Assembly: GCA_963704515.1 (NCBI GenBank)
Contig: OY969913.1
Coordinates: 372,001 to 436,000 of the forward strand
DNA length: 64,000 nucleotides
Reading direction: 5' to 3'
From: VRUE01 sp963704515
GTDB taxonomy: Bacteria > Actinomycetota > Thermoleophilia > Solirubrobacterales > 70-9
Below are positions 41,293 to 50,545 of this stretch, piece after piece; the first letter of the stretch is position 1, and each line of letters starts with the position of its first letter. Made by a program: the position numbers and the translations under genes. Below the pieces are notes generated by a model. That model was given only the letters and a program-made list of their open reading frames with translations. It was not told the DNA's origin and did no database searches.

Positions 41293-41340
41293 TCAACGGC
41301 CCCTTCGAAAAATGTTGAGCCGGGAGGGGTCACCGGCGGC
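41231..41340. repeat. Type A palindromic element (A2) at the CPBP protease 5' end
   Basis: 41231-41252 pairs with 41319-41340 (two mismatches in 22). The 66-bp interior, read on the minus strand, matches the core of the other type A elements (TGTACTTTTTTCGG ... CGAAAAATGTTGA on +). It covers the first codons of the protease and lies 25 nt before the MscS-like ATG on the other strand, so it fills the divergent promoter region. Confidence 0.83.
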
Positions 41341-41364
41341 CCACCCGCATAGAGTCTTTGGCGC

Positions 41365-41781
41365 ATGGCCCGGGCAGTCTCACAGGTATCGCGCTCGACC
41401 AAAACCCGGCTGCGCTTCCTGCGCCGTCTGGTGATCCTGGTCGTCTTCCTCGTGCTGGTGGCGATCGCCCTCAGTCAGTTCACCGAGCTGAAACGGCTGG
41501 CGACCGGGATCCTCGCCTCGACCGCTGTCCTGGCGGCGATCATCGGCTTCGCGGCCCAGCACACGATCGCCAACATGATCGCCGGCGTTCAGCTGGCGGT
41601 CTCGCAGCCGATCAAGATCGGCGACCGCATCTCCTTCGAAGGAGTCGAGGGACGGGTCACCGACATCACCCTCTCCTACACCTACGTCAACCCCGGCGAC
41701 GGCACCGCGGTCGTGATCCCCAACCAGATGCTGGTCGACGGCGTCGTCCACAACCTCTCGACCGAGGACACGCAGGCCTGA
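41365..41781 (+). CDS. Short MscS-domain membrane protein
   Basis: 138 residues: a membrane helix (RLVILVVFLVLVAIALS), then the MscS pore-like helix ATGILASTAVLAAIIGFAAQ with HTIANMIAGVQLAVSQPIKIGDRI, then the beta domain (EGRVTDITLSYTYV, VIPNQMLVDGVVHNLS). It lacks the long C-terminal cage of E. coli MscS, so it is a minimal mechanosensitive-channel-like protein. It precedes the penicillin-binding protein by 31 nt. Confidence 0.85.
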   Translation: MARAVSQVSRSTKTRLRFLRRLVILVVFLVLVAIALSQFTELKRLATGILASTAVLAAIIGFAAQHTIANMIAGVQLAVSQPIKIGDRISFEGVEGRVTDITLSYTYVNPGDGTAVVIPNQMLVDGVVHNLSTEDTQA

Positions 41782-41811
41782 GCCGCGGCCGGGCCGAAGT
41801 ACGCTTCGCCG

Positions 41812-43956
41812 ATGGGGCAGCGGACTCGGCGACGCAAGCGGCGGCGTGGCGGCCTGCCGAGCAAAGTCCTGCTCGTCGCCGGGACGCTGCTGGTGACTGC
41901 GGGCGTGGCGGCGATCACCGCGGTCTCCTGGGTCTTCAACGTTGCCGCCGACGCCCCCTCGCTCTCCTCCTGCAAGCACGTCAGCCAGGTCGCCAACACG
42001 GCGATCTACGCCGCCGACGGCACTCGCCTCGGCCTCGTCGCCTCCAGGGAAGCCCGCCAGCCGGTCCCCGTCGGCCGCATGCCCAAGCGTCTGCAGCTGG
42101 CCACCGTGGCGATCGAGGACCAGCGCTTCTACGAACACGGCGGCGTCGACTACGAGGGCATCCTGCGGGCGGCGCTGAAGGACCTGGAAGCGGGCCGGGC
42201 GGTCGAGGGCGGCTCGACGATCACCCAGCAGCTGGTCCGCAAACTCTGCATCCGCAACCCCCAGCGCAACATCGAACGCAAGATCGTCGAGGCGAAGCTG
42301 GCGATCGAGTACGCCGAACGGCACTCGCGACGGCAGATCCTCGGTCAGTACCTCAACACCGCCTCCTACGGCACGGTCGAAGGAGCCACGGCGGTCGGCG
42401 CCGGGGCAGCGTCGAAGATCTACTTCTCCAAGCCGGTATGGAAGCTGAGCCTGGCCCAGGAGGCGCTGCTCGCCGGCCTGCCGCAGGCGCCCACCGACTA
42501 CAACCCGCTGCTTCACCCGCGGGCGGCGCGGGCGCGCCGCAACGAGGTGCTGGCGAAGATGGCCGAGCTCGGCTACGTCTCGGCGGCGCGGGCGCGGGCG
42601 GCGCGCTCCAGCGGCCTCGGCCTCGACGCCTCGGGCGCCTACTTCGCCCACCGCCAGCCCTTCTTCTTCGACTACGTCGAAAACGAGCTGATCGAACGCT
42701 ACGGCGCCGAGACCGTCCGCGACGGCGGCCTGCGCGTCTACACGACCCTCGACCTACCGCTGCAGGAAGTCGCGCAGGAGACGATGCGCTCGACCCTCCC
42801 CTATTCGACCGACCCCTCCTCGGCGCTGGTCTCGATCGACCCCGCCAACGGCCGGATCGAGACGATGGCCTCGAGCTACAGCCCCGGCTACGACAGCCAG
42901 TTCAACCTCGCCGCCCAGGGCCACCGCCAGCCCGGTTCGACCTTCAAGACCTTCGTCCTGACCACCGCGATCAAGCAGGGCATCGACCCCTACACGACCT
43001 ACTACACCTCCAAACCGCTCGACCTCAACCTGCCCAAGTGGGGGCACTGGGAAGTCCACACCGCCGACCGGGGCTACCTCGGCCGGGTCAACCTGCAGCA
43101 GGCGACGGTCGCCTCCGACAACACCGTCTTCGCCCAGCTCGACCTCGACGTCGGCCCGAAAGACGTAGCCCAGACCGCGCACTCGCTGGGGATCGTCAGC
43201 CCGCTCGACGGCATCCCGGCGGAGGGGATCGGCGGCCTGCGGGTCGGCGTCTCACCGCTGGAGATGGCCGACGCCTACGCGACCCTGGCGGCGGGCGGCA
43301 TCCGCCACGACCCGGTGGCGATCGCGCGGGTCGTCTTCCCCGGCGGGCGCAGCGAGCGTCCCGACCGCGACCCGCCGCGCCGGGTCGTCTCCGAAGCGGT
43401 CGCCTACGAGGTGACCCGGCTGCTGCACGACAACATCACCGAAGGCACCGGCACCGCCGCCTACACGGGCTGCCCCGGCCAGGCCGGCAAGACGGGCACC
43501 ACGGACCGCGAGACCGACGCCTGGTTTGCCGGCTACCAGCCAAACTTGGCGACGGCGGTCTGGGTCGGCTACCCGCAGTCCAACGCGATCGAAATGACCA
43601 GCGTGCACGGGATCACCGTCTACGGCGGCACCTTTCCGGCCGAAATCTGGCACGGCGTCTACTCCGGCGGCGAAATCCCCTGCGAGGAATTCGAGCAGCC
43701 GCGGCACCCGATCAGCTGGGCGCCCTTCTTCGGCCACTTCACCGCCGCGGCGCCGCGCGGCCACGGCAAGGGCGTCTACGGGGAAGCCGAAGAAGAAGCC
43801 GAACGGGCGCGCAAGCTGGGCGAAGAAGCGACCGGCGGCTACAACCCCGACGCCTACGCGCCCGGCGCCGGGCAGAAGCCGACGCCGCTGCCCCCGCCGC
43901 CGGCCGCCGCCGGAGTTGGCGGAGGCGGAGCGGCGACCGAAGCCGGGGGCAAGTAG
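41812..43956 (+). CDS. Class A penicillin-binding protein (transglycosylase/transpeptidase)
   Basis: 714 residues. A basic N-terminus and membrane anchor (VLLVAGTLLVTAGVAAITAV) are followed by GT51 motifs VAIEDQRFYEHGGVDYEG (Glu102) and GGSTITQQLVRKL, then the transpeptidase motifs SxxK at Ser376-Lys379 (GSTFKTF), SDN at 435-437 and KTG at 560-562. It polymerises and cross-links peptidoglycan. The C-terminal tail is Pro/Gly/Ala-rich. The mannosyltransferase gene follows directly. Confidence 0.95.
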   Translation: MGQRTRRRKRRRGGLPSKVLLVAGTLLVTAGVAAITAVSWVFNVAADAPSLSSCKHVSQVANTAIYAADGTRLGLVASREARQPVPVGRMPKRLQLATVAIEDQRFYEHGGVDYEGILRAALKDLEAGRAVEGGSTITQQLVRKLCIRNPQRNIERKIVEAKLAIEYAERHSRRQILGQYLNTASYGTVEGATAVGAGAASKIYFSKPVWKLSLAQEALLAGLPQAPTDYNPLLHPRAARARRNEVLAKMAELGYVSAARARAARSSGLGLDASGAYFAHRQPFFFDYVENELIERYGAETVRDGGLRVYTTLDLPLQEVAQETMRSTLPYSTDPSSALVSIDPANGRIETMASSYSPGYDSQFNLAAQGHRQPGSTFKTFVLTTAIKQGIDPYTTYYTSKPLDLNLPKWGHWEVHTADRGYLGRVNLQQATVASDNTVFAQLDLDVGPKDVAQTAHSLGIVSPLDGIPAEGIGGLRVGVSPLEMADAYATLAAGGIRHDPVAIARVVFPGGRSERPDRDPPRRVVSEAVAYEVTRLLHDNITEGTGTAAYTGCPGQAGKTGTTDRETDAWFAGYQPNLATAVWVGYPQSNAIEMTSVHGITVYGGTFPAEIWHGVYSGGEIPCEEFEQPRHPISWAPFFGHFTAAAPRGHGKGVYGEAEEEAERARKLGEEATGGYNPDAYAPGAGQKPTPLPPPPAAAGVGGGGAATEAGGK

Positions 43957-43986
43957 CTGAGCCTCGCGCCGGGGGTCGCCTATGGG

Positions 43987-45096
43987 TTGATGTGGGTCGG
44001 CTTCGCCGCCTACCTCGCCGCAATCGCCTGGGCGCCGCGACTCGGTCGCCGCGTCGTCTGGGGTGCGATCGCCGCTGCCGTGCTCGCCTTCGCCTGCCTG
44101 CCGCCGCTGCTCTCCCACGACGTCTACAGCTACGTCGACTACGCCCGGCTCGGCGCCCTGCACGGTCTCGACCCCTACGTCCACGGACCCGCTGCGGCGC
44201 CCGCCGACCCGGCCTTCGCCCACGTCACCTGGCCGCACACGACCAGCGCCTACGGTCCGCTCTTCACGCTCGCGACCCTCCCCCTCGCCTGGCTTCCGGT
44301 CGGCGTCGCCGTCTACGTCCTCAAGGCAACCGCGGCCGCCGCGGTACTCGCCACCGCCTGGCTCGTCGCCCGCCTGGCCCCGGGCCGCGGCATCGACCCC
44401 CTGCGCGCCGCCGCCTTCGTCGCCCTCAACCCGCTCGTCCTGGTCCACGTGGTCGGCGGCCCCCACAACGACGCCTTCGCAGTCCTGCTGACGACCCTCG
44501 GCGTAGCCGCGCTCCTCACCGCCCGAACGACCTCGGCCGGCGCCGCCTTCGTGGCAGCGACAGCCGTCAAGTCCTCAGCGGCGGTAACGATCCCCTTCGC
44601 CCTCCTCGCCGCCTGGGCTCGGCCGCCGACGGGACGAAATGTCAAGGATGCCTTGACATTTCGTCCCGTCGGCGGCGTGGTGCTGGGGGGGCTCGTGGCG
44701 CTGGGGGTGGTTGGTGTTGCCGCCTACGCTGGGTTCGGCTGGGATTGGGTGCATGCGTTCGCTCTCGCGGGGGAGAACCAGGGCCACACGAGTCACCTCA
44801 GCCTCCCCACCACCACGGCCCGCATCTTCGGCCTGAGCAAGGACACGGCCCGAGCTGCTTTCGCCTCTCTCTACGCTGCCCTCTTCATCTACCTGCTCGC
44901 CTGGACCTGGAGGGGGGGCGACTGGCTCCGCGGCGCCGCCTGGGCGACAACCGGGCTCCTCCTCGCCACGTCCTGGCTCCTTCCCTGGTACCTCCTCTGG
45001 CCCCTCCCCCTGGCCGCCCTCTCAAGAGACCGCCCCCTCAAGCTCCTCCTCCTACTCCTGACCGCCTACCAACTGGGAGCCCGCATCCCCCTGTAG
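43987..45096 (+). CDS. MptB-like polyprenol-phosphate-mannose-dependent mannosyltransferase
   Basis: About 370 residues, around ten membrane helices. LLSHDVYSYVDYARLGALHG followed by LDPYVHGP is the conserved loop with the catalytic acidic residues of GT-C alpha-1,6-mannosyltransferases (MptA/MptB, GT87-like). The likely role is lipoglycan or cell-wall mannan synthesis. The start could be TTG 43987 or ATG 43990. A perfect 55-bp hairpin at 44622-44676 lies inside, encoding TGRNVKDALTFRPVGG in a cytosolic loop between helices without breaking the frame. Codon usage shifts after it (G/T-rich, then C-rich). Confidence 0.82.
   Translation: MMWVGFAAYLAAIAWAPRLGRRVVWGAIAAAVLAFACLPPLLSHDVYSYVDYARLGALHGLDPYVHGPAAAPADPAFAHVTWPHTTSAYGPLFTLATLPLAWLPVGVAVYVLKATAAAAVLATAWLVARLAPGRGIDPLRAAAFVALNPLVLVHVVGGPHNDAFAVLLTTLGVAALLTARTTSAGAAFVAATAVKSSAAVTIPFALLAAWARPPTGRNVKDALTFRPVGGVVLGGLVALGVVGVAAYAGFGWDWVHAFALAGENQGHTSHLSLPTTTARIFGLSKDTARAAFASLYAALFIYLLAWTWRGGDWLRGAAWATTGLLLATSWLLPWYLLWPLPLAALSRDRPLKLLLLLLTAYQLGARIPL
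44622..44676. repeat. 55-bp perfect hairpin inside the mannosyltransferase (26-nt arms, 3-nt loop)
   Basis: 44622-44647 and 44651-44676 are exact reverse complements around ATG. It is in frame with the host gene and contains no stop in that frame. Arm halves GACGGGACGAAATG and CATTTCGTCCCGTC have no obvious coding constraint. Such a perfect 26-bp palindrome in coding DNA cannot arise by chance or be kept long without recent origin or function. Confidence 0.93.
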
Positions 45097-45204
45097 GAGA
45101 GCGTCGGCAGATCCAGCGCCTAGGGCGGGTGCCGCCGGCACAGCCGACCCCGCAAGCTCCCCGCAAGAAGGGCTGCGGTCGGCGCAAGAGCCGGATCGAG
45201 AAGT

Positions 45205-45305
45205 GGAAGCGTGCACCCCTCCTCAAAAGGCTCCGCAACCCCGCCCCGAACCCCCACCGGCGACCCAGCTGCGCAACGGTCTTTTGAGGAGGGGTGCACG
45301 CTTCC
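45205..45305. repeat. 101-bp inverted repeat (25-nt perfect arms, 51-nt interior)
   Basis: 45205-45229 and 45281-45305 are exact reverse complements; the arms include GTGCACCCCTCCTC. It lies between the convergent mannosyltransferase and LPG-synthase-like genes, 15 bp from the stop of the latter, and may end transcripts. The interior is C-rich and unlike the type A core. Confidence 0.9.
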
Positions 45306-45320
45306 TCCCCCCGCCCATCC

Positions 45321-46370
45321 CTAAACCTCCTCGACCACAGCCTCCGCCTCTTCGGGAGACGGATGCAGCACTCCCGTGTGGATAGACCACCCCTCGCGCC
45401 GCCCCATCGCGGTCACGATCCCGACGTAGATCAGTTCGGCCACGGTCAGCACCCCACGCACGACGATCGCGATCAGCGAGGCGACCGCGAAGCTGTTGCC
45501 CGGCGCAACCACCTTCGCCGCCCAGGCGAAAGCCGCGTCGCGGACGCCCAGCCCCGCCGGGGCGACCAGGGTGACCAGCGCCGCCGCGTAGCCGAACGCC
45601 TGGGCCGAGCCGAGCGCGGCGATGTCGCCGGCGTCGACGTTGCTGACCGAGCGCGCCACGCACCAGATCCCGACCGCGAGCACCGCCCAGTAGAAGATGT
45701 AGAAGGCGAGCACCCCGAGCACCCCGCGCATCGGCATCGCCGCCGGCAGCGGCTCGCGGCCGAAGGCGCGCAGCGCGCGGTTGGCGAGCGGCCCGAAGAC
45801 GCGCGGATGCAGCAGCGCGATCGCCAACGGGATCAGCAGCAGGATCCCCCAGCGCCAGGGCTGCCCCTGCAGGTCCGGATGGTCGATGATGAAGTAGGCG
45901 GAGACGACGAGCGCCGAGGTCCCCTGGATCGCCTGTTCGTAGACGATGCTGGCGACCGTCAGGCGCCGCGGCACTCCGGTCCTCTCAGAGAGGAGCACCC
46001 TGCCCAGTACGTAGAGCACGCTGCCGGGCACGTAGCGCGCCAGCAGCGGCTGCCCCCACGCGACCTGAGACCGGCGTACCCCGAGCCGGTATCCGAGGAA
46101 GTGCAGGATCAGGTCCCAGCCGAGGGCGGCGATCGCGAAGGAGATGGGGAGCACGATCAGCGCCGGGATCAGCCAGACGACGTGGAGGTGCACGCCCTTT
46201 TCCTGGATCTCCGACCACTGCTGAATGACGGTGAGGACGAGGAAGCCAAAGACGAGCACCGCGATCCCGATCTGGATCGCGAGCCGGACGCGCTTGCTGC
46301 GCGGCGGCTTCGTGCCCAGCTTCGCTCCGGCCTCGCCGATGCGATGCAGAAGTGGCTGACGGCGCTCCAC
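45321..46370 (-). CDS. LPG-synthase-transmembrane-domain (UPF0104/AglD-like) protein
   Basis: About 349 residues with seven or eight membrane helices. RYVPGSVLYVLGRVLL, and the later PAGLGVRDAAFAWA, match the lysylphosphatidylglycerol synthase TM region/UPF0104 fold, which works as a flippase-like or glycolipid-related membrane protein. There is no catalytic synthase domain, so lipid aminoacylation is not implied. Start GTG 46370 (VERRQPLLHRIGEAG); it diverges from thiL. Confidence 0.83.
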   Translation of the reverse strand: MERRQPLLHRIGEAGAKLGTKPPRSKRVRLAIQIGIAVLVFGFLVLTVIQQWSEIQEKGVHLHVVWLIPALIVLPISFAIAALGWDLILHFLGYRLGVRRSQVAWGQPLLARYVPGSVLYVLGRVLLSERTGVPRRLTVASIVYEQAIQGTSALVVSAYFIIDHPDLQGQPWRWGILLLIPLAIALLHPRVFGPLANRALRAFGREPLPAAMPMRGVLGVLAFYIFYWAVLAVGIWCVARSVSNVDAGDIAALGSAQAFGYAAALVTLVAPAGLGVRDAAFAWAAKVVAPGNSFAVASLIAIVVRGVLTVAELIYVGIVTAMGRREGWSIHTGVLHPSPEEAEAVVEEV

Positions 46371-46412
46371 TGGCCAGCACCATAGTCGCGGCCCGGGAGG
46401 GACAATGGGCAG

Positions 46413-47396
46413 ATGGGCGAGTTCGAGCTGCTGGCGCGGATCAGGGAGCGACTGCCGCCGCCCGCCGGGCGCATCCGCCTGGGCAGTGGCGACGACGCCG
46501 CGGTCAGCGTCCCCCGGGGCGCCACGGCGACCTCCGTCGACGCCCTGGTCGAGGGCGTCCACTTCCACCGCGAGCTGGCCAGCCTCGCGCAGATCGGTCA
46601 CAAGGCGCTGGCCACGGCGCTCTCCGATCTGGCGGCGATGGGCGCCGAAGCCGGGGAGGCCTACGTCACCCTTGGCGTTCCCTCCGACCTCGACGAGGAC
46701 GCCTGCCTGGAGCTGCTCGAGGGGATGCTGCCGCTGGCGACGCTCTCGGGCACCGAGATCGCCGGCGGCGACCTGACCCGCGCGGAGGAGCTCTTCCTCG
46801 CGATCGCGGTGGTCGGTCACGCGCCGGAGCCCGAGGCGCTGGTCGGGCGCGGCGGAGCCCGGCCCGGCGACGTCCTCGTCCTCACCGGCGAGCTGGGCGG
46901 CGCAGCGGCCGGCCTGGAGCTGCTCGAGCAGCCCGGGCTCGTCGACCTGGTCCCGGCCGGCCACGTCGAAGATCTGATCGAGCGCCAGCTCGAGCCCCAG
47001 CCCCGCCTCGGCGCCGGTCGCGCGCTCGCCCGCGCCGGGGCGACGGCGATGATCGACCTCAGCGACGGGCTGGCCGGCGACGCCGCCCACATTGCCGAGC
47101 GCAGCGGCGTGGCGTTGCGAATCGATGCCGAGGAGGCGCCGGTCGCCTACGGCGCCGACCGCGTGGCGCTGGTCGCAGGCGTCGATCCGTGGGAGCTGAT
47201 CGCCGGTCGCGGCGAGGACTACGAGCTGCTGGCCGCGCTCCCGCCGGAGCGGCTGAGCGAGGCCCAGGCGGCGGTGCGCGAGGACGAAGGGATCGATCTC
47301 ACCCGGGTCGGCGAGGTGCTCGAAGGCGACGGCGTGGAGGTCAGGCTGCCCGGCGACCGGCTTCTGGAGCCGGGGGGATTCGACCAGCTGGCGTAA
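46413..47396 (+). CDS. thiL: Thiamine-monophosphate kinase
   Basis: Phosphorylates thiamine monophosphate to the active diphosphate. 327 residues: MGEFELLARIRERL, SGDDAAV, DALVEGVHFHRE, ALSDLAAMGAEAGEAYVTLG, AGGDLTRAEELFL, IDLSDGLAGDAAHIAERSGV and GRGEDYELLAALP, all typical of the AIR-synthase-related fold. ATG 46413. Its last 56 nt overlap a small gene on the opposite strand. Confidence 0.95.
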   Translation: MGEFELLARIRERLPPPAGRIRLGSGDDAAVSVPRGATATSVDALVEGVHFHRELASLAQIGHKALATALSDLAAMGAEAGEAYVTLGVPSDLDEDACLELLEGMLPLATLSGTEIAGGDLTRAEELFLAIAVVGHAPEPEALVGRGGARPGDVLVLTGELGGAAAGLELLEQPGLVDLVPAGHVEDLIERQLEPQPRLGAGRALARAGATAMIDLSDGLAGDAAHIAERSGVALRIDAEEAPVAYGADRVALVAGVDPWELIAGRGEDYELLAALPPERLSEAQAAVREDEGIDLTRVGEVLEGDGVEVRLPGDRLLEPGGFDQLA

Positions 47397-47529
47397 CGCC
47401 GTCGGCGGTCAACAGCTCGCGCACGCCGCGTCGCTGCAGCATCGCCGCGGCGACCAGTGCCGGCTCGGGCTTGTAGTGGCCGGAGTCGACCAGGCTCTTC
47501 AGCTGTCGTGCCTGCATCCTGCGGCTCAT
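47341..47529 (-). CDS. Small protein, FlgM-like
   Basis: 62 residues from ATG 47529. MQARQLKSLVDSGHYKPEPA then LVAAAMLQRRGVRELL resembles the C-terminal sigma-binding helix of FlgM-type anti-sigma-28 factors (an S..Y.vdp..vA.ai pattern). No flagellar genes are in the window, so an anti-sigma role is speculative. It overlaps the end of thiL in antisense and diverges from the response regulator. Confidence 0.5.
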   Translation of the reverse strand: MSRRMQARQLKSLVDSGHYKPEPALVAAAMLQRRGVRELLTADGVTPAGRIPPAPEAGRRAA

Positions 47530-47607
47530 ATCGGCGTTCTACCCTGAGACCTTAGTTCTTGGTACTCGCACATCTGTCCAAGCGAAGCCGCAGATACCCT
47601 TTCACCC

Positions 47608-48303
<696 letters not shown>

Positions 48304-48312
48304 CGCCCCGGG

Positions 48313-49383
48313 ATGCAGCGGTTCAGGCCCCCCAACCTGGGCAACAGGATCGCCCTGATCGCGGTGGGGATCGCGGCCGGCACCGCGCTCCTGATCTACA
48401 TCTACGTCGTCGCCGTCGGCGGCGCGGGCAGCGGCGACGGGGCGGTCAAAGGCCAGATCTTGATCGGCGGCCTGCTCGCCGTCCTGATCGCCGCCGCGAT
48501 CGGCATCTACTACGCGCGGGTCGCCAGCGGCAACATCAGCCGCCTGCAGGACGCGGCGCGCAAAGTGGCGGACGGCAACTTCGAGACGCCGATCCCGATC
48601 TCCTCGGCCGGCCAGCTGGGCCAGCTGGCGCGCACATTCAACGAGATGCAGCGCCGCCTCGCCGAGCTCGACAGCGCCCGCAAGCAGTTCATCGCCAACG
48701 CCTCGCACGAGCTGCGCACGCCGATCTTCAGCCTCGGCGGCTTCGTCGAGCTGCTCGAGGAAGAGGACCCGAGCCCCGAGGAGCGGGCCGAGTTCGTGCA
48801 CACGATGCGCGAGCAGATCGCTCGCCTCACCAAGCTCACAGCCGACCTGCTCGACCTCTCCCAGCTCGACGCCGGCGCCGTCGCGATGCGGGCCAGCAAC
48901 GTCGACCTCGCCGCGCTGGCCCGCGAAGTGACGCGCGAGTTCGGGCCGCGCGCCGACCGCCGTGGCTCGCGGCTCGAGCTGCGCACGCCCGACCACCCGG
49001 TGATTGCCAGCGCCGATCCCGACCGGGTGAGGCAGGTGGTCCGTATCCTCCTCGACAACGCCCTCACCCACACCCCCGAGGGCACGAAGGTGACCGTGAC
49101 CACTTACTCAGTCAACCGCCGCGCCGAGCTGACGGTCTCAGACGACGGCTCGGGCATCCCCCGCCGCGTGCAGGGGCGCATCTTCGAGCGCTTCTACACA
49201 GCCGACTCGGCGGGCGGGTCGGGCTTGGGTCTGGCGATCGCCCGCGAGCTCGCCCAGCGGATGGACGGTCGGGTGGCGATCGCCTCGAGCAAGCGCTTCA
49301 CCGCCTTCACCCTCGACCTGCCCCGCTCGCGCGTCGACGTCGCGCCGCCGCTGTCGGCCGCCCCGCCCAGGGCGGCGGCGTGA
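48313..49383 (+). CDS. Sensor histidine kinase
   Basis: 356 residues. Two N-terminal membrane helices with only a short external loop (ALLIYIYVVAVGGAG; LIGGLLAVLIAAAIGIYYA), a HAMP domain (RLQDAARKVADGNFETPI), the dimerisation/phospho-acceptor motif FIANASHELRTPIF with His132, and the ATPase N, G1 and G2 boxes (LLDNALTHTPEG, VSDDGSGIP, SGLGLAIARELA). Small sensor region suggests it senses within the membrane. It overlaps the protease gene by 4 nt. Confidence 0.95.
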   Translation: MQRFRPPNLGNRIALIAVGIAAGTALLIYIYVVAVGGAGSGDGAVKGQILIGGLLAVLIAAAIGIYYARVASGNISRLQDAARKVADGNFETPIPISSAGQLGQLARTFNEMQRRLAELDSARKQFIANASHELRTPIFSLGGFVELLEEEDPSPEERAEFVHTMREQIARLTKLTADLLDLSQLDAGAVAMRASNVDLAALAREVTREFGPRADRRGSRLELRTPDHPVIASADPDRVRQVVRILLDNALTHTPEGTKVTVTTYSVNRRAELTVSDDGSGIPRRVQGRIFERFYTADSAGGSGLGLAIARELAQRMDGRVAIASSKRFTAFTLDLPRSRVDVAPPLSAAPPRAAA

Positions 49384-50510
49384 GGCTCCGCGCCCTCTGG
49401 GCCGCGGCGGCGCTCGTCGCCCTGGCGCTCGCCGGCTGCGGCGGCTCGGGAAGCGGCGGCTCCGCGCCGCGGGCGACGCGGACCGAGACCGTCACCCAGC
49501 CGCAGGTCGCGGTCGAGAGCGCCGAACACGGCTTCGACGCGGCGCAGGTCTACCGCGAGGCCTCGCCCGGTGTGGTCACGATCCGCTCGATCTTCGCCTC
49601 GGGCGCCGCCGAGGGATCGGGCTTCGTCCTCGACACGAGCGGCCGGATCGTCACCAACGCCCACGTCGTCACCGACGAATCGGGCGGCACGCGCAAGCCG
49701 GCCAAGGCCGTCTACATCGAGTTCCCGGACCGCAACGTCGTCTCCGCCCAGATCGTCGGCTTCGACCCCTTCGCCGACGTCGCCCTGCTCGAAGTCAAGC
49801 CGGCCGGCTTCAAGCTCCACCCGCTGCAGCTCGGCGACGACAGCGAACTCGTCGTCGGCCAGCCGGTGGCGGCGATCGGCAGCCCCTTCGGCGAGCAGCA
49901 GTCGCTCTCGGTCGGCGTCGTCTCGGCCACCGACCGCTCGGTCGAATCGCTGACCAAGTTCCAGATCGAGGGCGCGATCCAGACCGACGCCTCGATCAAC
50001 CCCGGCAACTCGGGCGGGCCGCTGCTCGACGCGGGCGCCCGGGTGATGGGCATCAACCAGCAGATCGAGACCAACTCCGGGGCCAACGACGGCGTCGGCT
50101 TCGCCGTCCCGATCTCGGCCGTGAAGCGCTCGCTCGCCCAGCTCGAGCGCAAGGGCAAGGCCGAGTACGCCTACATCGGCGTCACCACCCAGCCGCTCTA
50201 CCCGCAGCTCGCGCGCAAGCTCGGCCTCGACACCACCCACGGGGGGCTGCTCGCTGAAATCGTCCCCGGCGGCCCGGCCGCGAAGGCCGGACTGCGCGGC
50301 GGCAAGGACGAAATCCGCTTCCAGGCCGCCACCTACAGCCGCGGGGGCGACGTGATCCTCTCGATCGAAGGCCAGAAGGTGGTCGGGCCGGACGACCTGG
50401 CCCGCCTGATCGCCGCCCGCAAGCCCGGCGAAACGGTCAAGGTCGAGATTCTGCGCGACGGTCAGCGCAAGCAGGTGGAAGTGACGTTGGGCACACGGCC
50501 GAATAGCTGA
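49380..50510 (+). CDS. HtrA/DegP-family serine protease with PDZ domain, lipoprotein
   Basis: 376 residues from GTG 49380. A lipobox ALALAGC (Cys20) anchors it outside. Trypsin-like triad: His95 in VTNAHVV, Asp133 in PFADVALLE, Ser211 in NPGNSGGPLL. The C-terminal PDZ domain (GVTTQPLYPQLARKLGLD to VKVEILRDG) selects substrates. Periplasmic-type quality control of misfolded proteins. Co-operonic with the two-component system, which probably regulates it. Confidence 0.93.
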   Translation: MRLRALWAAAALVALALAGCGGSGSGGSAPRATRTETVTQPQVAVESAEHGFDAAQVYREASPGVVTIRSIFASGAAEGSGFVLDTSGRIVTNAHVVTDESGGTRKPAKAVYIEFPDRNVVSAQIVGFDPFADVALLEVKPAGFKLHPLQLGDDSELVVGQPVAAIGSPFGEQQSLSVGVVSATDRSVESLTKFQIEGAIQTDASINPGNSGGPLLDAGARVMGINQQIETNSGANDGVGFAVPISAVKRSLAQLERKGKAEYAYIGVTTQPLYPQLARKLGLDTTHGGLLAEIVPGGPAAKAGLRGGKDEIRFQAATYSRGGDVILSIEGQKVVGPDDLARLIAARKPGETVKVEILRDGQRKQVEVTLGTRPNS

Positions 50511-50545
50511 TCCCGGCCGACCGGCTAGGGCTGTAGAACTCCCGG

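Noticed and set aside
41358..45287. A 1309-codon open frame on the + strand
   Set aside because: It is out of frame with the MscS-like, penicillin-binding and mannosyltransferase genes, whose motifs are unmistakable; the frame is Arg/Pro-rich shadow.
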